A stretch of DNA of 64,000 nt from JAGVPT01 sp963827085 (GCA_963827085.1 CAWGZY010000006.1:1-64000), one strand, 5' to 3'. Counted from the first letter of the stretch, positions 15,823 to 23,953 are shown. The notes: generated by a model not told the origin, from the sequence alone. Made by a program: numbers and translations.

Positions 15823-16224
15823 TCAATGAGCTTCCTCAATCGTGTACTCAAAATCGTACAAGTGTTTCCCGTCAACGATATTGATTGTCATCCTTCCGAC
15901 AAGCCCCACCAGCTGGCCTGTCCCGGAATCAGGCACAACAGAGACACTCAGCTGCGCGGCACCGCGCGTCATGGTACCGCTGTGCTGCAATACAAAAGCG
16001 CCGCTGCGCCCCTGCAACGTTCCGCTGACCCGTTCAATCGCGACGTATCCAGCCGATCCCTTGATGCCTGTTCCCGCACTGAGCATTTCTCCTTTGCTGA
16101 CAGCTTCAAGAGCGCCGTGAAACTGTTTGTCGATCGACATCCTCCCAAGGGTTGTGTCGGCAGCTTTGTCCGTCAATTGCTGAGGGTTCAGCTTCACTTC
16201 AAATGTTCCTGTTGCACGGTTCAT
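15823..16224 (-). CDS. DUF3224 protein
   Basis: About 133 residues of the DUF3224 family, recognisable from the N-terminal RATGTFEVKL, the central SAGTGIKGSAGYVAIERV and the strand pattern ending YDFEYTIEE, a beta-barrel-like fold of unknown function. The start is taken as the second of two tandem ATGs (16224), five bases after AGGAGG; a GTG at 16230 is too close to the site. Members often lie near AHSA1 proteins, as here. It is probably cytoplasmic. Confidence 0.82.
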   Translation of the reverse strand: MNRATGTFEVKLNPQQLTDKAADTTLGRMSIDKQFHGALEAVSKGEMLSAGTGIKGSAGYVAIERVSGTLQGRSGAFVLQHSGTMTRGAAQLSVSVVPDSGTGQLVGLVGRMTINIVDGKHLYDFEYTIEEAH

Positions 16225-16278
16225 CATCACCTCCTGCTGACAAAATTATCAACAACAAAATTTGTGATCAATCGGCTG

Positions 16279-16479
16279 TTACTGTACCTTCCCCCGCCGG
16301 TGTTTCGACCGCAATTTTATCTCCACTTCACCGGCAATTTTTCCGTTCTGGCGCGGGAATGCAATCTCCACTGTTCCAAAATGATCGTCCGGAATGTGCA
16401 CGCTCAGCAGGTCCAGTATCTGTTTGAGATAAAAATTGATCTGCCGCTCTTCTTCTATCGAATACGTCGATGTTGCCAT
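16279..16479 (-). CDS. Small protein following lexA (66 aa)
   Basis: The start is ATG 16479 (MATSTYSIEEER) with GAGG upstream; a GTG at 16497 overlapping the lexA stop is possible. An acidic helical N-terminus (NFYLKQILDLLSVHIPDD) is followed by a short beta stretch (FGTVEIAFP) and a basic tail. No known family was recognised. It follows lexA by about 14 bp, so it probably belongs to the SOS-controlled transcript. Function is unknown. Confidence 0.65.
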   Translation of the reverse strand: MATSTYSIEEERQINFYLKQILDLLSVHIPDDHFGTVEIAFPRQNGKIAGEVEIKLRSKHRRGKVQ

Positions 16480-16493
16480 AGCTGCCTCGTTCC

Positions 16494-17159
16494 TCACGAC
16501 GCCTTTGAATACGTTTTGTATTCATCGGTCAAGGCATCGATTTTCTTCTTGTCGAGAGCACGGATCATTCCGACCACAACGCCGAGCACTTTGAAATTCT
16601 CGTCGCTCCTGCTGACGTGAATCGGCTTATATTTTTTATTCTCCGGGCGAAGCACAACGCCGCTGTCTTCTTTGTAATAACGCTTGATCGTCGGCTCCCC
16701 TTCCACGGCGGCAACTACGATCTCGCCGTTGCGGGGGTCTTTTTTGGGATCGACGAAAAGCAGGTCGCCGGTAGAAAGCTGCGCATCCTTCATGCTGTCG
16801 CCGCGCACGTAAATGCCGAACAAATCGTCGGACGCAGTAATGTAGCGCCGTACCTCGAAGGTATCGACCATGTTTTCCTGTGACGTGAACGGATGCCCCG
16901 CCGGCGCGCTCCCGTAAATCGGGATGCCGGACGGCCGTTCATGCAGCAGCTCAATACCTCGCGAGGTGTTCGGAACGTAACGCAACGCTTTCTTCTTTTC
17001 CATAAGAAGAAGGTGCATCCGTGCGGCGCTCGGCTGAATTTTCAATTTGTCGGAAATTTCCTGCAGCGTCGGAGGGTAGCTGTTGTCCTCGATGAACTGC
17101 TTCACAAAATTATAGACCTTTTGCTGACGGGAGGTGAGCTCGATCAATGGCGATGACAT
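16494..17159 (-). CDS. lexA: LexA repressor
   Basis: 221 residues. The N-terminal winged helix-turn-helix (about 8-70: LTSRQQKVYNFV, PPTLQEISDKL, SAARMHLLLM) is followed by the autocleavage site Ala87-Gly88 (SAPAGHP) and the S24 peptidase-like domain with Ser122 (RGDSM) and Lys159 (EPTIKRY). All catalytic residues are in place, so RecA-stimulated self-cleavage is expected. A palindrome at 17174-17197 overlaps the promoter region and probably is its own operator. It is the first gene of a minus-strand group with a 66-residue partner. Confidence 0.96.
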   Translation of the reverse strand: MSSPLIELTSRQQKVYNFVKQFIEDNSYPPTLQEISDKLKIQPSAARMHLLLMEKKKALRYVPNTSRGIELLHERPSGIPIYGSAPAGHPFTSQENMVDTFEVRRYITASDDLFGIYVRGDSMKDAQLSTGDLLFVDPKKDPRNGEIVVAAVEGEPTIKRYYKEDSGVVLRPENKKYKPIHVSRSDENFKVLGVVVGMIRALDKKKIDALTDEYKTYSKAS

Positions 17160-17173
17160 AGTGAAATCCTTTA

Positions 17174-17213
17174 CATAGTATAAATATATTTACTATGGTG
17201 GAATATATACTAT
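17174..17213. promoter_or_regulatory. Probable LexA operator: dyad plus extra half-site
   Basis: CATAGTA at 17174-17180 and TACTATG at 17191-17197 form a perfect 7-bp dyad around a 10-bp AT spacer, 15 bp upstream of the lexA start. A further TACTAT half-site lies at 17208-17213. Autoregulation is the rule for lexA genes, and the operator sequence is lineage-specific, so it is proposed here from symmetry and position. Confidence 0.6.
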
Positions 17214-17268
17214 CGAAAGGAATTTGTCAAGTACAAAATGAAGAATTTTTCGGACGAAGTTCATTTCG

Positions 17269-17297
17269 TTGACAAATCGGACAATCGTTCGTATATT
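17269..17297 (+). promoter_or_regulatory. Promoter of tRNA-Pro (TTGACA-N17-TATATT)
   Basis: A consensus TTGACA (17269-17274), 17-bp spacer and TATATT (17292-17297) lie 35 bp upstream of tRNA-Pro on the same strand. Both boxes and the spacing are near ideal, as expected for a strong stable-RNA promoter. Confidence 0.75.
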
Positions 17298-17332
17298 GAT
17301 GCACCACGGAACCAAAACAGCATAACGAAATA

Positions 17333-17407
17333 CGGGGCGTGGCTCAGCCCGGCTAGAGCGCTTGGTTCGGGACCAAGAGGTCGGGAGTTCGAATCTCCCC
17401 GCCCCGA
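17333..17407 (+). tRNA. tRNA-Pro (anticodon CGG)
   Basis: A full cloverleaf is seen: acceptor CGGGGCG/CGCCCCG, D-arm GCTC/GAGC, anticodon stem CTTGG/CCAAG with loop TTCGGGA (anticodon CGG), and T-arm GGGAG-TTCGAAT-CTCCC, with discriminator A at 17407. CCA is not encoded. It is followed at once by a terminator hairpin. Confidence 0.95.
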
Positions 17408-17411
17408 CAAT

Positions 17412-17444
17412 AAAAAAGGGAACAACATTGTTGTTCCCTTTTTT
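17412..17444. terminator. Bidirectional rho-independent terminator
   Basis: A 10-bp perfect stem (17418-17427 with 17429-17438) is flanked by A6 on the left and T6 on the right, so it can stop transcription on both strands. It lies between convergent tRNA-Pro and tRNA-Ala. Confidence 0.9.
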
Positions 17445-17453
17445 CGTTTAATG

Positions 17454-17526
17454 TGGACCGTAGCGGGATCGAACCGCTGACCTCGTGAATGCCATTCACG
17501 CGCTCTCCCAGCTGAGCTAACGGCCC
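17454..17526 (-). tRNA. tRNA-Ala (anticodon GGC)
   Basis: On the minus strand: acceptor GGGCCGT/ACGGTCC (one G-U), D-arm GCTC/GAGC, anticodon stem CGTGA/TCACG with loop ATGGCAT (anticodon GGC) and T-loop TTCGATC, with discriminator A at 17454. CCA is not encoded. It lies 25 bp downstream of miaA on the same strand. Confidence 0.95.
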
Positions 17527-17551
17527 TTATGAGTCGATCAATAATACAAAA

Positions 17552-18487
17552 TTATTTCAGCAAAATCAAAATACGTTTCGCAATCCGTGGAATCTCGCTC
17601 TCCTCTTCAATATCGAACCAACGGATTCTTTCGTCTCTTCTAAACCATGTTAATTGGCGCTTGGCAAACCGCCGGGTGTTCTGCTTCATTAATTCAACCA
17701 TTCGCTCGTAGCTGATTTCTTTCCGCAGGAAGGCGAACGCCTCTTTGTAACCTACCGTCTGAAGGGCTTTGTAATGGTCGTCATAACCGCGGGAGACTAG
17801 TTCCTTCACCTCGTCCAAAAAACCGGCAGCGAGCATCTTCTCAACTCGGAAATTGATCCGGTCGTATAATTTCTTCCTTTCCCACTGCAATCCAACAAAA
17901 ACAGGGCTGAAGAATTTCTTTTTCTCATGTTCGCCGTGATGCTGCGAGATGGGCTTACCGGTCGCAAAATAGACTTCGAGCGCACGAATAATCCTCCGTT
18001 GATTCGACGGGAGCATTCTGGCTGCTGCCTCCGGATCAACACGCCGTAACTCTTCGAAGAGGGAATCGACTCCCTCGGCCTCCAGCCTCCCTTCCAACTC
18101 TTCTCGTATATCTTCTTTTCTGCCGGGACCTGAAAACAATCCATCGACCAAGGAGCGGACGTACAATCCTGTTCCACCGACAACAATCGGCAGTTTCTTT
18201 CGCTTCACAATTTTATCAATTATTTTTCTACCGTCAGTGCCGAACTCACCGGCGCTGAAATGCTGATCCGGAAGAATTTTATCGACAAAATAATGCTTGA
18301 CCTCTTTCAGTTCGTCCGGAGTTGGTTTTGCCGTTCCGATGGTGAGCAATTGATAAACCTGACGGGAGTCTGCGGAAATGATTTCGGCCGATGTGTGGCG
18401 GGCAATTTCCAGAGCGAAAAAAGTTTTTCCCGATGCCGTAGGACCGATGATAACGAGAATTGTAGGAAGCGGGCTTTTTAACTCCAT
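17552..18487 (-). CDS. miaA: tRNA dimethylallyltransferase (MiaA)
   Basis: 311 residues. It transfers the dimethylallyl group to N6 of A37 in tRNAs reading UNN codons. The P-loop is GPTASGKT (15-22), followed by the IISADSRQVY motif (about 36-45) with the catalytic Asp, TAKPTPDE, and VGGTGLYVRSL (about 103). The C-terminal insertion domain ending GYKEAFAFL is typical. The length is normal. It overlaps the end of the pcm gene by 10 bp, so the two are translationally close, and tRNA-Ala follows downstream. Confidence 0.96.
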   Translation of the reverse strand: MELKSPLPTILVIIGPTASGKTFFALEIARHTSAEIISADSRQVYQLLTIGTAKPTPDELKEVKHYFVDKILPDQHFSAGEFGTDGRKIIDKIVKRKKLPIVVGGTGLYVRSLVDGLFSGPGRKEDIREELEGRLEAEGVDSLFEELRRVDPEAAARMLPSNQRRIIRALEVYFATGKPISQHHGEHEKKKFFSPVFVGLQWERKKLYDRINFRVEKMLAAGFLDEVKELVSRGYDDHYKALQTVGYKEAFAFLRKEISYERMVELMKQNTRRFAKRQLTWFRRDERIRWFDIEEESEIPRIAKRILILLK

Positions 18488-19113
18488 CCATTTTTTCCAA
18501 CGAGCGGTACGAATTTGAAGCCGAAGGTTTCTTCGGTTGAAAATGAGTCCCCAGTTCTTTTGATGACCATCACCTTCTGAACCTCCCGATCGCCAACCGG
18601 GATCACGAGCCGCCCGCCGTCGGCAAGCTGCTGCTTGAGAGATTCGGGAACATCGGGAGCACCGGCAGTGACGATAATTCCGTCGAACGGGGCAAATTCA
18701 CTCCATCCAACCGTGCCGTCTCCCCCTTTCGATGCGATACGCAAATTCAATTTATCGAACATTTTTCTCGCCTCAGAGAGAAGACCGAGATGCCGTTCGA
18801 TCGTGAAGACCCTGCATCCTATCTTCGCGAGAACGACTGCTTGGTACCCGGAACCGGTTCCTACTTCCAGCACTTTGTCTCCCGGTTTGGATGCGAGTGC
18901 CTGGGTCATGTACGCAACAGTGTACGGCTGCGAGATTGTCTGTTCATAGCCGATCGGCAAAGCACTGTCCTCGTAGGCACGGTTGACAAATGGAGCTTCT
19001 ACAAACAGATGCCGCTCGACTTTTGCCATGGCTGCAAGAACGTCGGGGTCGGTAATTCCCTTCGTTTCCAAAAGAGAAATCATTTCTTTTCGATCGGTCT
19101 CAAATCGTCCCAA
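18478..19113 (-). CDS. pcm: Protein-L-isoaspartate O-methyltransferase
   Basis: About 211 residues. It repairs isoaspartyl residues using S-adenosylmethionine. The family N-terminus (MISLLETKGITDPDVLAAM) is followed by VERHLFVE, the SAM motif VLEVGTGSGYQAVVLA, then IVTAGAPDVPESL and a GGRLVIPVGD block. The start is uncertain: a TTG at 19113 with AGGA five bases upstream is preferred, and ATG 19083 is the alternative; the open frame further upstream runs into the inverted repeat at 19160-19212 and is not natural. It overlaps miaA. Confidence 0.92.
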   Translation of the reverse strand: MGRFETDRKEMISLLETKGITDPDVLAAMAKVERHLFVEAPFVNRAYEDSALPIGYEQTISQPYTVAYMTQALASKPGDKVLEVGTGSGYQAVVLAKIGCRVFTIERHLGLLSEARKMFDKLNLRIASKGGDGTVGWSEFAPFDGIIVTAGAPDVPESLKQQLADGGRLVIPVGDREVQKVMVIKRTGDSFSTEETFGFKFVPLVGKNGWS

Positions 19114-19159
19114 AAGAATCCTGATGTTTTTATTTTTGAGGAACTGTGAAACACTCTGC

Positions 19160-19212
19160 TTCTCTGTGTCACTCTGTGAAACAGTTCTTTTTACACAGAG
19201 TGACACAGAGAA
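19160..19212. repeat. Intergenic inverted repeat (CACAGAGTGACACAGAG)
   Basis: Arms 19160-19178 and 19194-19212 form a perfect 19-bp inverted repeat with a 15-bp loop containing TTCTTTTT. It lies between the pcm start and the stop of the glycosyltransferase gene (both minus strand). It resembles the hairpin repeats at 14756, 45705 and 60357 in layout. Confidence 0.8.
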
Positions 19213-19223
19213 AGGAAAATACA

Positions 19224-19889
19224 TTAATAATCCTGAAACAAGACTCTTACAAAATTTACCGTCGTTGAAAAATTCGTCATATGACTCTTCTCGCCATTAT
19301 AAACAGTCTCGATCGGAACAAAACCGAAACGAAAACCACGGGCTGCTGCTTTGATTATAAACTCTGTCTCCGCCTCAAACCCGTTCGTCTTCAGACAGAC
19401 GAACTCCAGTACTTTTCTATCGATAAGGCGGTAGCCCGATTGGCTATCGGAAATTTTTTTCGCAGTCCGCGCGCTGACTAAAAATGTTGTGATCGTGTTG
19501 GAAAGAACCCGATGAAACGGCATCCCTCTTTTATTGTGAAGCCTGCTCCCGATGATGACATCGTACTCGCCCGATGAATACAGGCCGGTAAACTGTGGGA
19601 TGAATTCCGGCGGATGTTGAAGGTCGGCGTCCAGGGTAATGACGGCGTCGAGCGATGTTTGACATATAAAATTAAACCCGGTTTGAAGCGCAGCCCCCTT
19701 CCCCCTATTCACCGGATGACTCAACACCCGGGCGCCGAAGGATGAGGCAACCGAGGCAGTCGTGTCCGAAGAACCGTCGTCAACAACGATGATGTTTTCA
19801 CGATTGATATGTTTCGCAACGCCGACGATAACCGCGCCGACCGTTCCCGCCGCATTGAACGCGGGTATGATAACTCCGAAATTCTCCAT
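19224..19889 (-). CDS. Family-2 glycosyltransferase (dolichol-phosphate-mannose-synthase type)
   Basis: 221 residues with a GT-A fold: GVIIPAFNAA at the N-terminus, IIVVDDGSSDTT with the nucleotide-binding Asp, GKGAALQTGF, LDADLQHPPE (the DxD-like metal site) and a QSGYR acceptor-side motif. No transmembrane segment is evident, so it belongs with the soluble DPM1/YcbB-type enzymes that transfer a sugar to a polyprenyl phosphate. The sugar is not predictable. It is encoded between the pcm gene and cdaA on the minus strand. Confidence 0.9.
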   Translation of the reverse strand: MENFGVIIPAFNAAGTVGAVIVGVAKHINRENIIVVDDGSSDTTASVASSFGARVLSHPVNRGKGAALQTGFNFICQTSLDAVITLDADLQHPPEFIPQFTGLYSSGEYDVIIGSRLHNKRGMPFHRVLSNTITTFLVSARTAKKISDSQSGYRLIDRKVLEFVCLKTNGFEAETEFIIKAAARGFRFGFVPIETVYNGEKSHMTNFSTTVNFVRVLFQDY

Positions 19890-19909
19890 TGACTCACAAT
19901 TCCGTCAGG

Positions 19910-20725
19910 CTACACTTCGTCATGAACGGCATGCAAAATGTTTTTCCACGAACGCTCCATAGACAGAACGAGGCGTTCGCGCAGTTCTTTCCGAAGTTCC
20001 TGTGATTTTAATCCCCGCATCAGCACGCCGTCTTCGGCAAGAGAAATTGTTCCCGTCTCTTCCGATACCACCACGGAAATAACGTCCGCTTGCTCCGATA
20101 TCCCAAGCGCTGCACGATGGCGCATCCCCAGCACGATGTCTCCAACTCTTGTAGCAGCCGACAACGGCAGCGTGCACCGTGCCGCCTCGATGGTCCTGTC
20201 GTTCACAATAACCGCCCCATCGTGGAGAGGAGATTTTGGATTGAATATAGACAACAGCAGCGCTCTGCTCACCCTTGCCTGGAGGATTATGCCCGATTCG
20301 CTGACGCTTTTCAAACCCGTCCCCCGCACGATGATGATCAGCGCGCCCTGTTTTTTCTTTGCGAGGTCGACCGCAGCACTCGCTATTTCCTCGATCGATT
20401 CATCAACATCAATCCGCAAGAACATCCGCACAATTCTGTTGCGCGCTATCGTGGAGAGCAACCGTCGGATCTCGGGCTGGAATAAAATGACAAATGCGAT
20501 CACCCATATGTCGGTCAGCGTCCTCAAAAGCCATCCCATCGCTTTTAAATTGATCGCCTGGGCAAGAAATGAGAAACCGATGATAACTACCAGTCCCACA
20601 AAGATCTGCGCCGCGATAGTCCCCCGCATGACAATGTAGAGCCGGTAGAATATGAACGACACCACGGCGATATCGAACAGGTCGATGAGAGAAACAGTCA
20701 CAAAACCGATTTTGAAGAGTTCCAT
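19910..20725 (-). CDS. cdaA: Diadenylate cyclase CdaA
   Basis: 271 residues. Makes the second messenger c-di-AMP from two ATP. Three N-terminal transmembrane helices (about 10-85) anchor a DAC (DisA_N) domain with the signature DGA (169-171) and RHR (202-204) motifs. Arrangement and length match CdaA-type enzymes of the TIGR00159 family. It lies between folP and the GT2 gene; no YbbR/CdaR gene follows in the window. It is likely transcribed with folP, whose stop is only 19 bp upstream. Confidence 0.96.
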   Translation of the reverse strand: MELFKIGFVTVSLIDLFDIAVVSFIFYRLYIVMRGTIAAQIFVGLVVIIGFSFLAQAINLKAMGWLLRTLTDIWVIAFVILFQPEIRRLLSTIARNRIVRMFLRIDVDESIEEIASAAVDLAKKKQGALIIIVRGTGLKSVSESGIILQARVSRALLLSIFNPKSPLHDGAVIVNDRTIEAARCTLPLSAATRVGDIVLGMRHRAALGISEQADVISVVVSEETGTISLAEDGVLMRGLKSQELRKELRERLVLSMERSWKNILHAVHDEV

Positions 20726-20744
20726 AGAATGAATGTTGAAATGT

Positions 20745-21629
20745 TTATACAGCTCTCATAATGGCATCAGCGACAACCGCAATCCGTTTCATTTCTTTGA
20801 CGTCGTGCACCCGCAGAACATTCGCTCCCTGAAAAATAGATGCCGCAACTGCGGCGGCTGTTCCTTCAAGCCGCTGATCGACGGGAAGATTGAGAAGCAT
20901 TCCGATAAATGCCTTTCTGGAAGGGCCGACGACGATCGGGCAGTGCAGGTCGGCGAGCCGGTGTAAATTCTTAATGAGGGAGAGATTATGTTCGAGTTTC
21001 TTCCCGAATCCAATTCCCGGATCGACCCACACGTGTTCGATGCCGGCTCCCCGCGTTTTTTCCACGGATCGAGACAAGCTCTCCTTCACTTCATCAACAA
21101 CATTTTCGTAGACGGGATTTTGCTGCATCGTTTTCGGCGTCCCCTTGATGTGCATCGCGATCAATACTGCTTCGTGAGAAGCAACCGTTTGAGCCATCGC
21201 AGCATCGTAATTCAGTCCGCTGATGTCATTGACGATCGCGGCGCCGGCTTTCAATGCAGCTTCTGCAACAGCAGCTTTGTACGTATCGATTGAGATCAGG
21301 ACGTCTGACCGCGAAGAAAGCTCTTTGATCACCGGTACAACTCTTCGGATTTCTTCATCAGCGCCGATTTCTTCTGCGCCTTCTCCGTACGGACCTTTCG
21401 GTCTTGTCGATTCGCCCCCTACATCGATGATATCCGCTCCATCCGCTGCCATTTGCAGCGCGTGTACCACAGCCTGATCTTTATTGAAGTACTTTCCGCC
21501 GTCAGAAAACGAATCGGGCGTGACATTTAAAACGCCCATCAGATACGTACGCGACGAGAGGTCGATGAACTTCCCGCCGCATCGAAACGCGAACGGTGAA
21601 TGGTGGATGTCTGTTTCTACTGGGGGCAT
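20745..21629 (-). CDS. folP: Dihydropteroate synthase (FolP)
   Basis: 294 residues. Joins p-aminobenzoate to 6-hydroxymethyl-7,8-dihydropterin diphosphate in folate synthesis. Signatures: MGVLNVTPDSFSDGG (about 31-45) for substrate binding, IIDVGGESTRP, IVNDISGL, and GPSRKAFIG near the C-terminus. A sulfonamide target by family. The length is normal. It lies just upstream of cdaA on the same strand. Confidence 0.97.
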   Translation of the reverse strand: MPPVETDIHHSPFAFRCGGKFIDLSSRTYLMGVLNVTPDSFSDGGKYFNKDQAVVHALQMAADGADIIDVGGESTRPKGPYGEGAEEIGADEEIRRVVPVIKELSSRSDVLISIDTYKAAVAEAALKAGAAIVNDISGLNYDAAMAQTVASHEAVLIAMHIKGTPKTMQQNPVYENVVDEVKESLSRSVEKTRGAGIEHVWVDPGIGFGKKLEHNLSLIKNLHRLADLHCPIVVGPSRKAFIGMLLNLPVDQRLEGTAAAVAASIFQGANVLRVHDVKEMKRIAVVADAIMRAV

Positions 21630-21720
21630 TGTCGTCGGACGTTCATTTCGTCAGAATATATCGAAATGATGAACGATTAGCAATAAATGACCACTGCGCT
21701 TATTGACTTTCGTATCATGA

Positions 21721-21792
21721 TGAAGCGGAGCTTCTCGCCATTTCGTTCCCAATACCGAAGGGATCACTTCGTGACGGGACGTTGGGAACGAG
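21721..21792. repeat. Intergenic repeat (TTCCCAA...TTGGGAACGAG family)
   Basis: Half-arms CGTTCCCAA (21744-21752) and TTGGGAACG (21782-21790) flank a 29-bp spacer. The 17 bases 21776-21792 recur exactly, reversed, at 61240-61256, and a preceding GAAGCGGAGCTTCTC unit resembles bases 61323-61337. It lies in the gap between the folP start and the small basic gene. This is the second dispersed repeat family of the window. Confidence 0.75.
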
Positions 21793-21821
21793 GAGAAAGC
21801 AGCCAACTACTCAATAAATGA

Positions 21822-21847
21822 ACAACCCTCTCGGTAGAGAGGGTTGT
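21822..21847 (-). terminator. Hairpin terminator of the small basic protein gene
   Basis: A perfect 11-bp stem with a GGTA loop (21822-21832 with 21837-21847) lies four bases beyond the stop of the 35-residue gene. The downstream minus-strand tail TCATTTATT is U-rich but not a clean run, so it is a moderate terminator. Confidence 0.7.
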
Positions 21848-21850
21848 GGA

Positions 21851-21958
21851 TTACGCTGACTGTTTTTTCCTGTGAGAAAGCATTTCTTTCATCTTCGCCT
21901 TCTGTTTGCGCTGCCGCTTCCGATGTTTCCTGCTGACTCGTATTCCTTTTTTATTCAT
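21851..21958 (-). CDS. Very small Lys/Arg-rich protein (35 aa)
   Basis: A 35-residue protein beginning MNKKGIRVSRKHRKR, almost entirely basic, with SD AAGGAGA 9 bases upstream of ATG 21958. It resembles the small basic AURKAIP1/COX24-type ribosome-associated proteins of Bacteroidota, though the match is only composition and length. It ends in a terminator hairpin, so it is an independent or terminal unit after the zinc-ribbon gene (28 bp upstream). Binding to rRNA is plausible but inferred. Confidence 0.7.
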   Translation of the reverse strand: MNKKGIRVSRKHRKRQRKQKAKMKEMLSHRKKQSA

Positions 21959-21985
21959 TGAAAAGATTTCTCCTTGGATTTGGTT

Positions 21986-22165
21986 CTATGGTTCGCTGCA
22001 TGAATGATAAAATCCGCATTTCGGGCAATACAATTTGCACTTACGGCTGTCGAGCTTCGTTCCGCAATTGACGCAATATTGCCAGTAGTGGGTTTCCGCC
22101 GCTGCAGGTTGAACGGCAGATTTGAGGATCGATTGTATTTCGGTGATCTTCTGTCCCTTTTCCAT
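21986..22165 (-). CDS. Small zinc-ribbon protein (59 aa)
   Basis: About 59 residues: a helical N-terminus, then a Tyr/Cys-rich half with CVNCGTKL and CPKCGFYHSC, two CxxC knuckles plus one more Cys, which should bind one zinc. The start is uncertain; ATG 22165 is preferred, with a TTG at 22171 in the same frame. It is encoded just before the basic 35-residue protein. No known family was recognised beyond the zinc ribbon. Confidence 0.65.
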   Translation of the reverse strand: MEKGQKITEIQSILKSAVQPAAAETHYWQYCVNCGTKLDSRKCKLYCPKCGFYHSCSEP

Positions 22166-22211
22166 CCTCAATCAAAATAAAAAAATGAATGGCGGGAATC
22201 AAGGGAACATC

Positions 22212-22850
22212 TCACGACGGCGAAAGGTATCCGTCGTTCATGACAAACCGTTCGTACTTTTCGCGCGTTGTGAGAAGAGGAAGCATCGACTCGAAATGCC
22301 GGTTCAAGGTGCTCAACCGTTCGTTTTCCGATTGGAGGGCAAGAAATTTCTGCCTGTCCTTGAGATCTAGCCCCGCTTTCTGCACAAGGAGAAAGGATAT
22401 TTTGGTATCGGAAGATGCTTCGTTGGCGGGCATAACGGTCCCTTTAAAAGCGGTCTCGACGAATCGGTTATACAACTCTATCGCTCGCCGCCGGAGGGAA
22501 TAGTTGACCTTCTCGGCTCTGTCTTCGAAGAAAGAAACTTCACCGACAAAGTATGGAGCGTCGCTGTCGACAAGATGCCCAAGGGTGTAGCGTGTTCTCC
22601 CCTCCACCGCAATGTCCAATTGTCCATCGTCGTACTCTTTAACAACGCTTTTGACGATCGCACTGCAGCCCGTCGGATCGATCTTATCGTTCTCGATGAG
22701 GTTGATCCCAAATTCCGAGTGGTTCTCAATGCATTCATGGATGAGAGTCTTGTATCGTTCTTCAAAAATATGGAGAGGCAAAAGCGATCCGGGAAAGAGA
22801 ACGACTTTGAGCGGAAAGAGTGGAAGGTTTCGAGTTCGATGTGAGCTCAT
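22212..22850 (-). CDS. LON peptidase substrate-binding (Lon-N) domain protein
   Basis: 212 residues. The N-terminal LPLFPLKVVLFPGSLLPLHIFEERY is the diagnostic start of the Lon-N (PUA-like) domain, which in Lon recruits substrate; here the ATPase and protease domains are absent, so this is a stand-alone family member, with a helical C-terminal half. The biochemical role is not established. It is isolated on the minus strand between the zinc-ribbon gene and sod. Confidence 0.92.
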   Translation of the reverse strand: MSSHRTRNLPLFPLKVVLFPGSLLPLHIFEERYKTLIHECIENHSEFGINLIENDKIDPTGCSAIVKSVVKEYDDGQLDIAVEGRTRYTLGHLVDSDAPYFVGEVSFFEDRAEKVNYSLRRRAIELYNRFVETAFKGTVMPANEASSDTKISFLLVQKAGLDLKDRQKFLALQSENERLSTLNRHFESMLPLLTTREKYERFVMNDGYLSPS

Positions 22851-22908
22851 AATGCCGATATATGAGCGGAGGACGATGTGGATCGTCCCCCGCTGTGATG
22901 ATCATTCG

Positions 22909-23523
22909 TTAACGAGAAGCCGCATCAAACCGGTCGGAAACATCCGACCAATTGACGACATTCCAGAATGCAGTAAGATAGTCTGCCCGGCGGTTCTGGT
23001 ACTTTAAATAATATGCATGCTCCCATACATCGCAGCCGAGTATCGGCGTTGCACCATCAGTCAACGGATTATCCTGATTCGCCGTCGAGATGATTGCAAG
23101 CTTTTTATCTTTGCCAACAACAAGCCATGCCCATCCGGATCCGAATCGTCCGAGGCCGGCTTTATTAAACTGCTCTTTGAATGTCGCCGTCGAACCGAAT
23201 GCGCTGTTAATCGAAGAGATAAGCTTCCCGGACGTGGGCTCTTTGACTCCGGCCTTTAATTGCTGCCAGAACATCGAATGATTGACATGGCCGCCACCGT
23301 TGTTGCGGACTGCCGTCCGTATCGCCTCAGGGAGAGAATTCAAAGATTTTATCAATTCTTCCGCCGATTTGTTCTGCAACTCCGGGTTGTTCGCAAGCGC
23401 GTTGTTCAGGTTGGTGACGTATGCAGCGTGGTGCTTGTCGTGATGGATTTCCATCGTCTTGGCATCGATGTACGGTTCGAGAGCATCAAATGCATAAGGA
23501 AGTGCGGGGACAGTAAAGGCCAT
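22909..23523 (-). CDS. sod: Iron/manganese superoxide dismutase
   Basis: 204 residues, converting superoxide to oxygen and hydrogen peroxide. Metal ligands are visible: His in IHHDKHH (about 27), His in GGHVNHSMFW (about 80), and Asp/His in DVWEHAYY (about 164-168). Metal choice (Mn or Fe) is not settled from sequence; the GGGHVNHSMFW motif fits the Mn-type. No signal peptide, so cytoplasmic. The start has AAGGAG eight bases upstream. It sits next to the SUF operon, consistent with a shared oxidative-stress theme. Confidence 0.97.
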   Translation of the reverse strand: MAFTVPALPYAFDALEPYIDAKTMEIHHDKHHAAYVTNLNNALANNPELQNKSAEELIKSLNSLPEAIRTAVRNNGGGHVNHSMFWQQLKAGVKEPTSGKLISSINSAFGSTATFKEQFNKAGLGRFGSGWAWLVVGKDKKLAIISTANQDNPLTDGATPILGCDVWEHAYYLKYQNRRADYLTAFWNVVNWSDVSDRFDAASR

Positions 23524-23598
23524 TGCATATTCTCCTTGTATTTATAGTGGTATGAATGTGGTTAAAATTTTGTCTAAATTATTTTTCCAAAAAACTTT

Positions 23599-23934
23599 TT
23601 AATACATATTCAACGCGAGTTTCGCTTCTTCGGACATCATGCTCGGATCCCATCGAGGTTCCCACACGACATCGACCTGTGCAGACGTTACACCTTTTAC
23701 CGCTTCAACCTTTTGTTTTACTTCCGGCGGTAAACTTTGCGCCGCAGGACACGCCGGCGAAGTGAGTGTCATTTTGATTTGCACGGCGCCTGCTTTGTCG
23801 ACATCGACGGAATAAATCAACCCCAATTCGTGAATGTTCACAGGGATCTCAGGGTCGAAACATGTTTTCAATGCCTGGATAACCTGATCCTTCACGATCA
23901 ACAATTCAAATGTATTAAAATCAGAATTTTCCAT
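23599..23934 (-). CDS. sufT: DUF59/MIP18-family Fe-S assembly protein (SufT-like)
   Basis: 111 residues of the MIP18 (DUF59) family, with VIQALKTCFDPEIPVNIHELGLIYSV at the N-terminus, the CPAA motif in LTSPACPAAQSL with its conserved Cys near residue 66, and the VEPRWDP end motif. Such proteins act in late Fe-S cluster maturation with the SUF system. It is the final gene of the SUF operon, 19 bp after sufU. The length is slightly short but normal for single-domain forms. The name sufT is by position and family. Confidence 0.88.
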   Translation of the reverse strand: MENSDFNTFELLIVKDQVIQALKTCFDPEIPVNIHELGLIYSVDVDKAGAVQIKMTLTSPACPAAQSLPPEVKQKVEAVKGVTSAQVDVVWEPRWDPSMMSEEAKLALNMY

Positions 23935-23953
23935 CGTCCCATCTCGTCATCGT

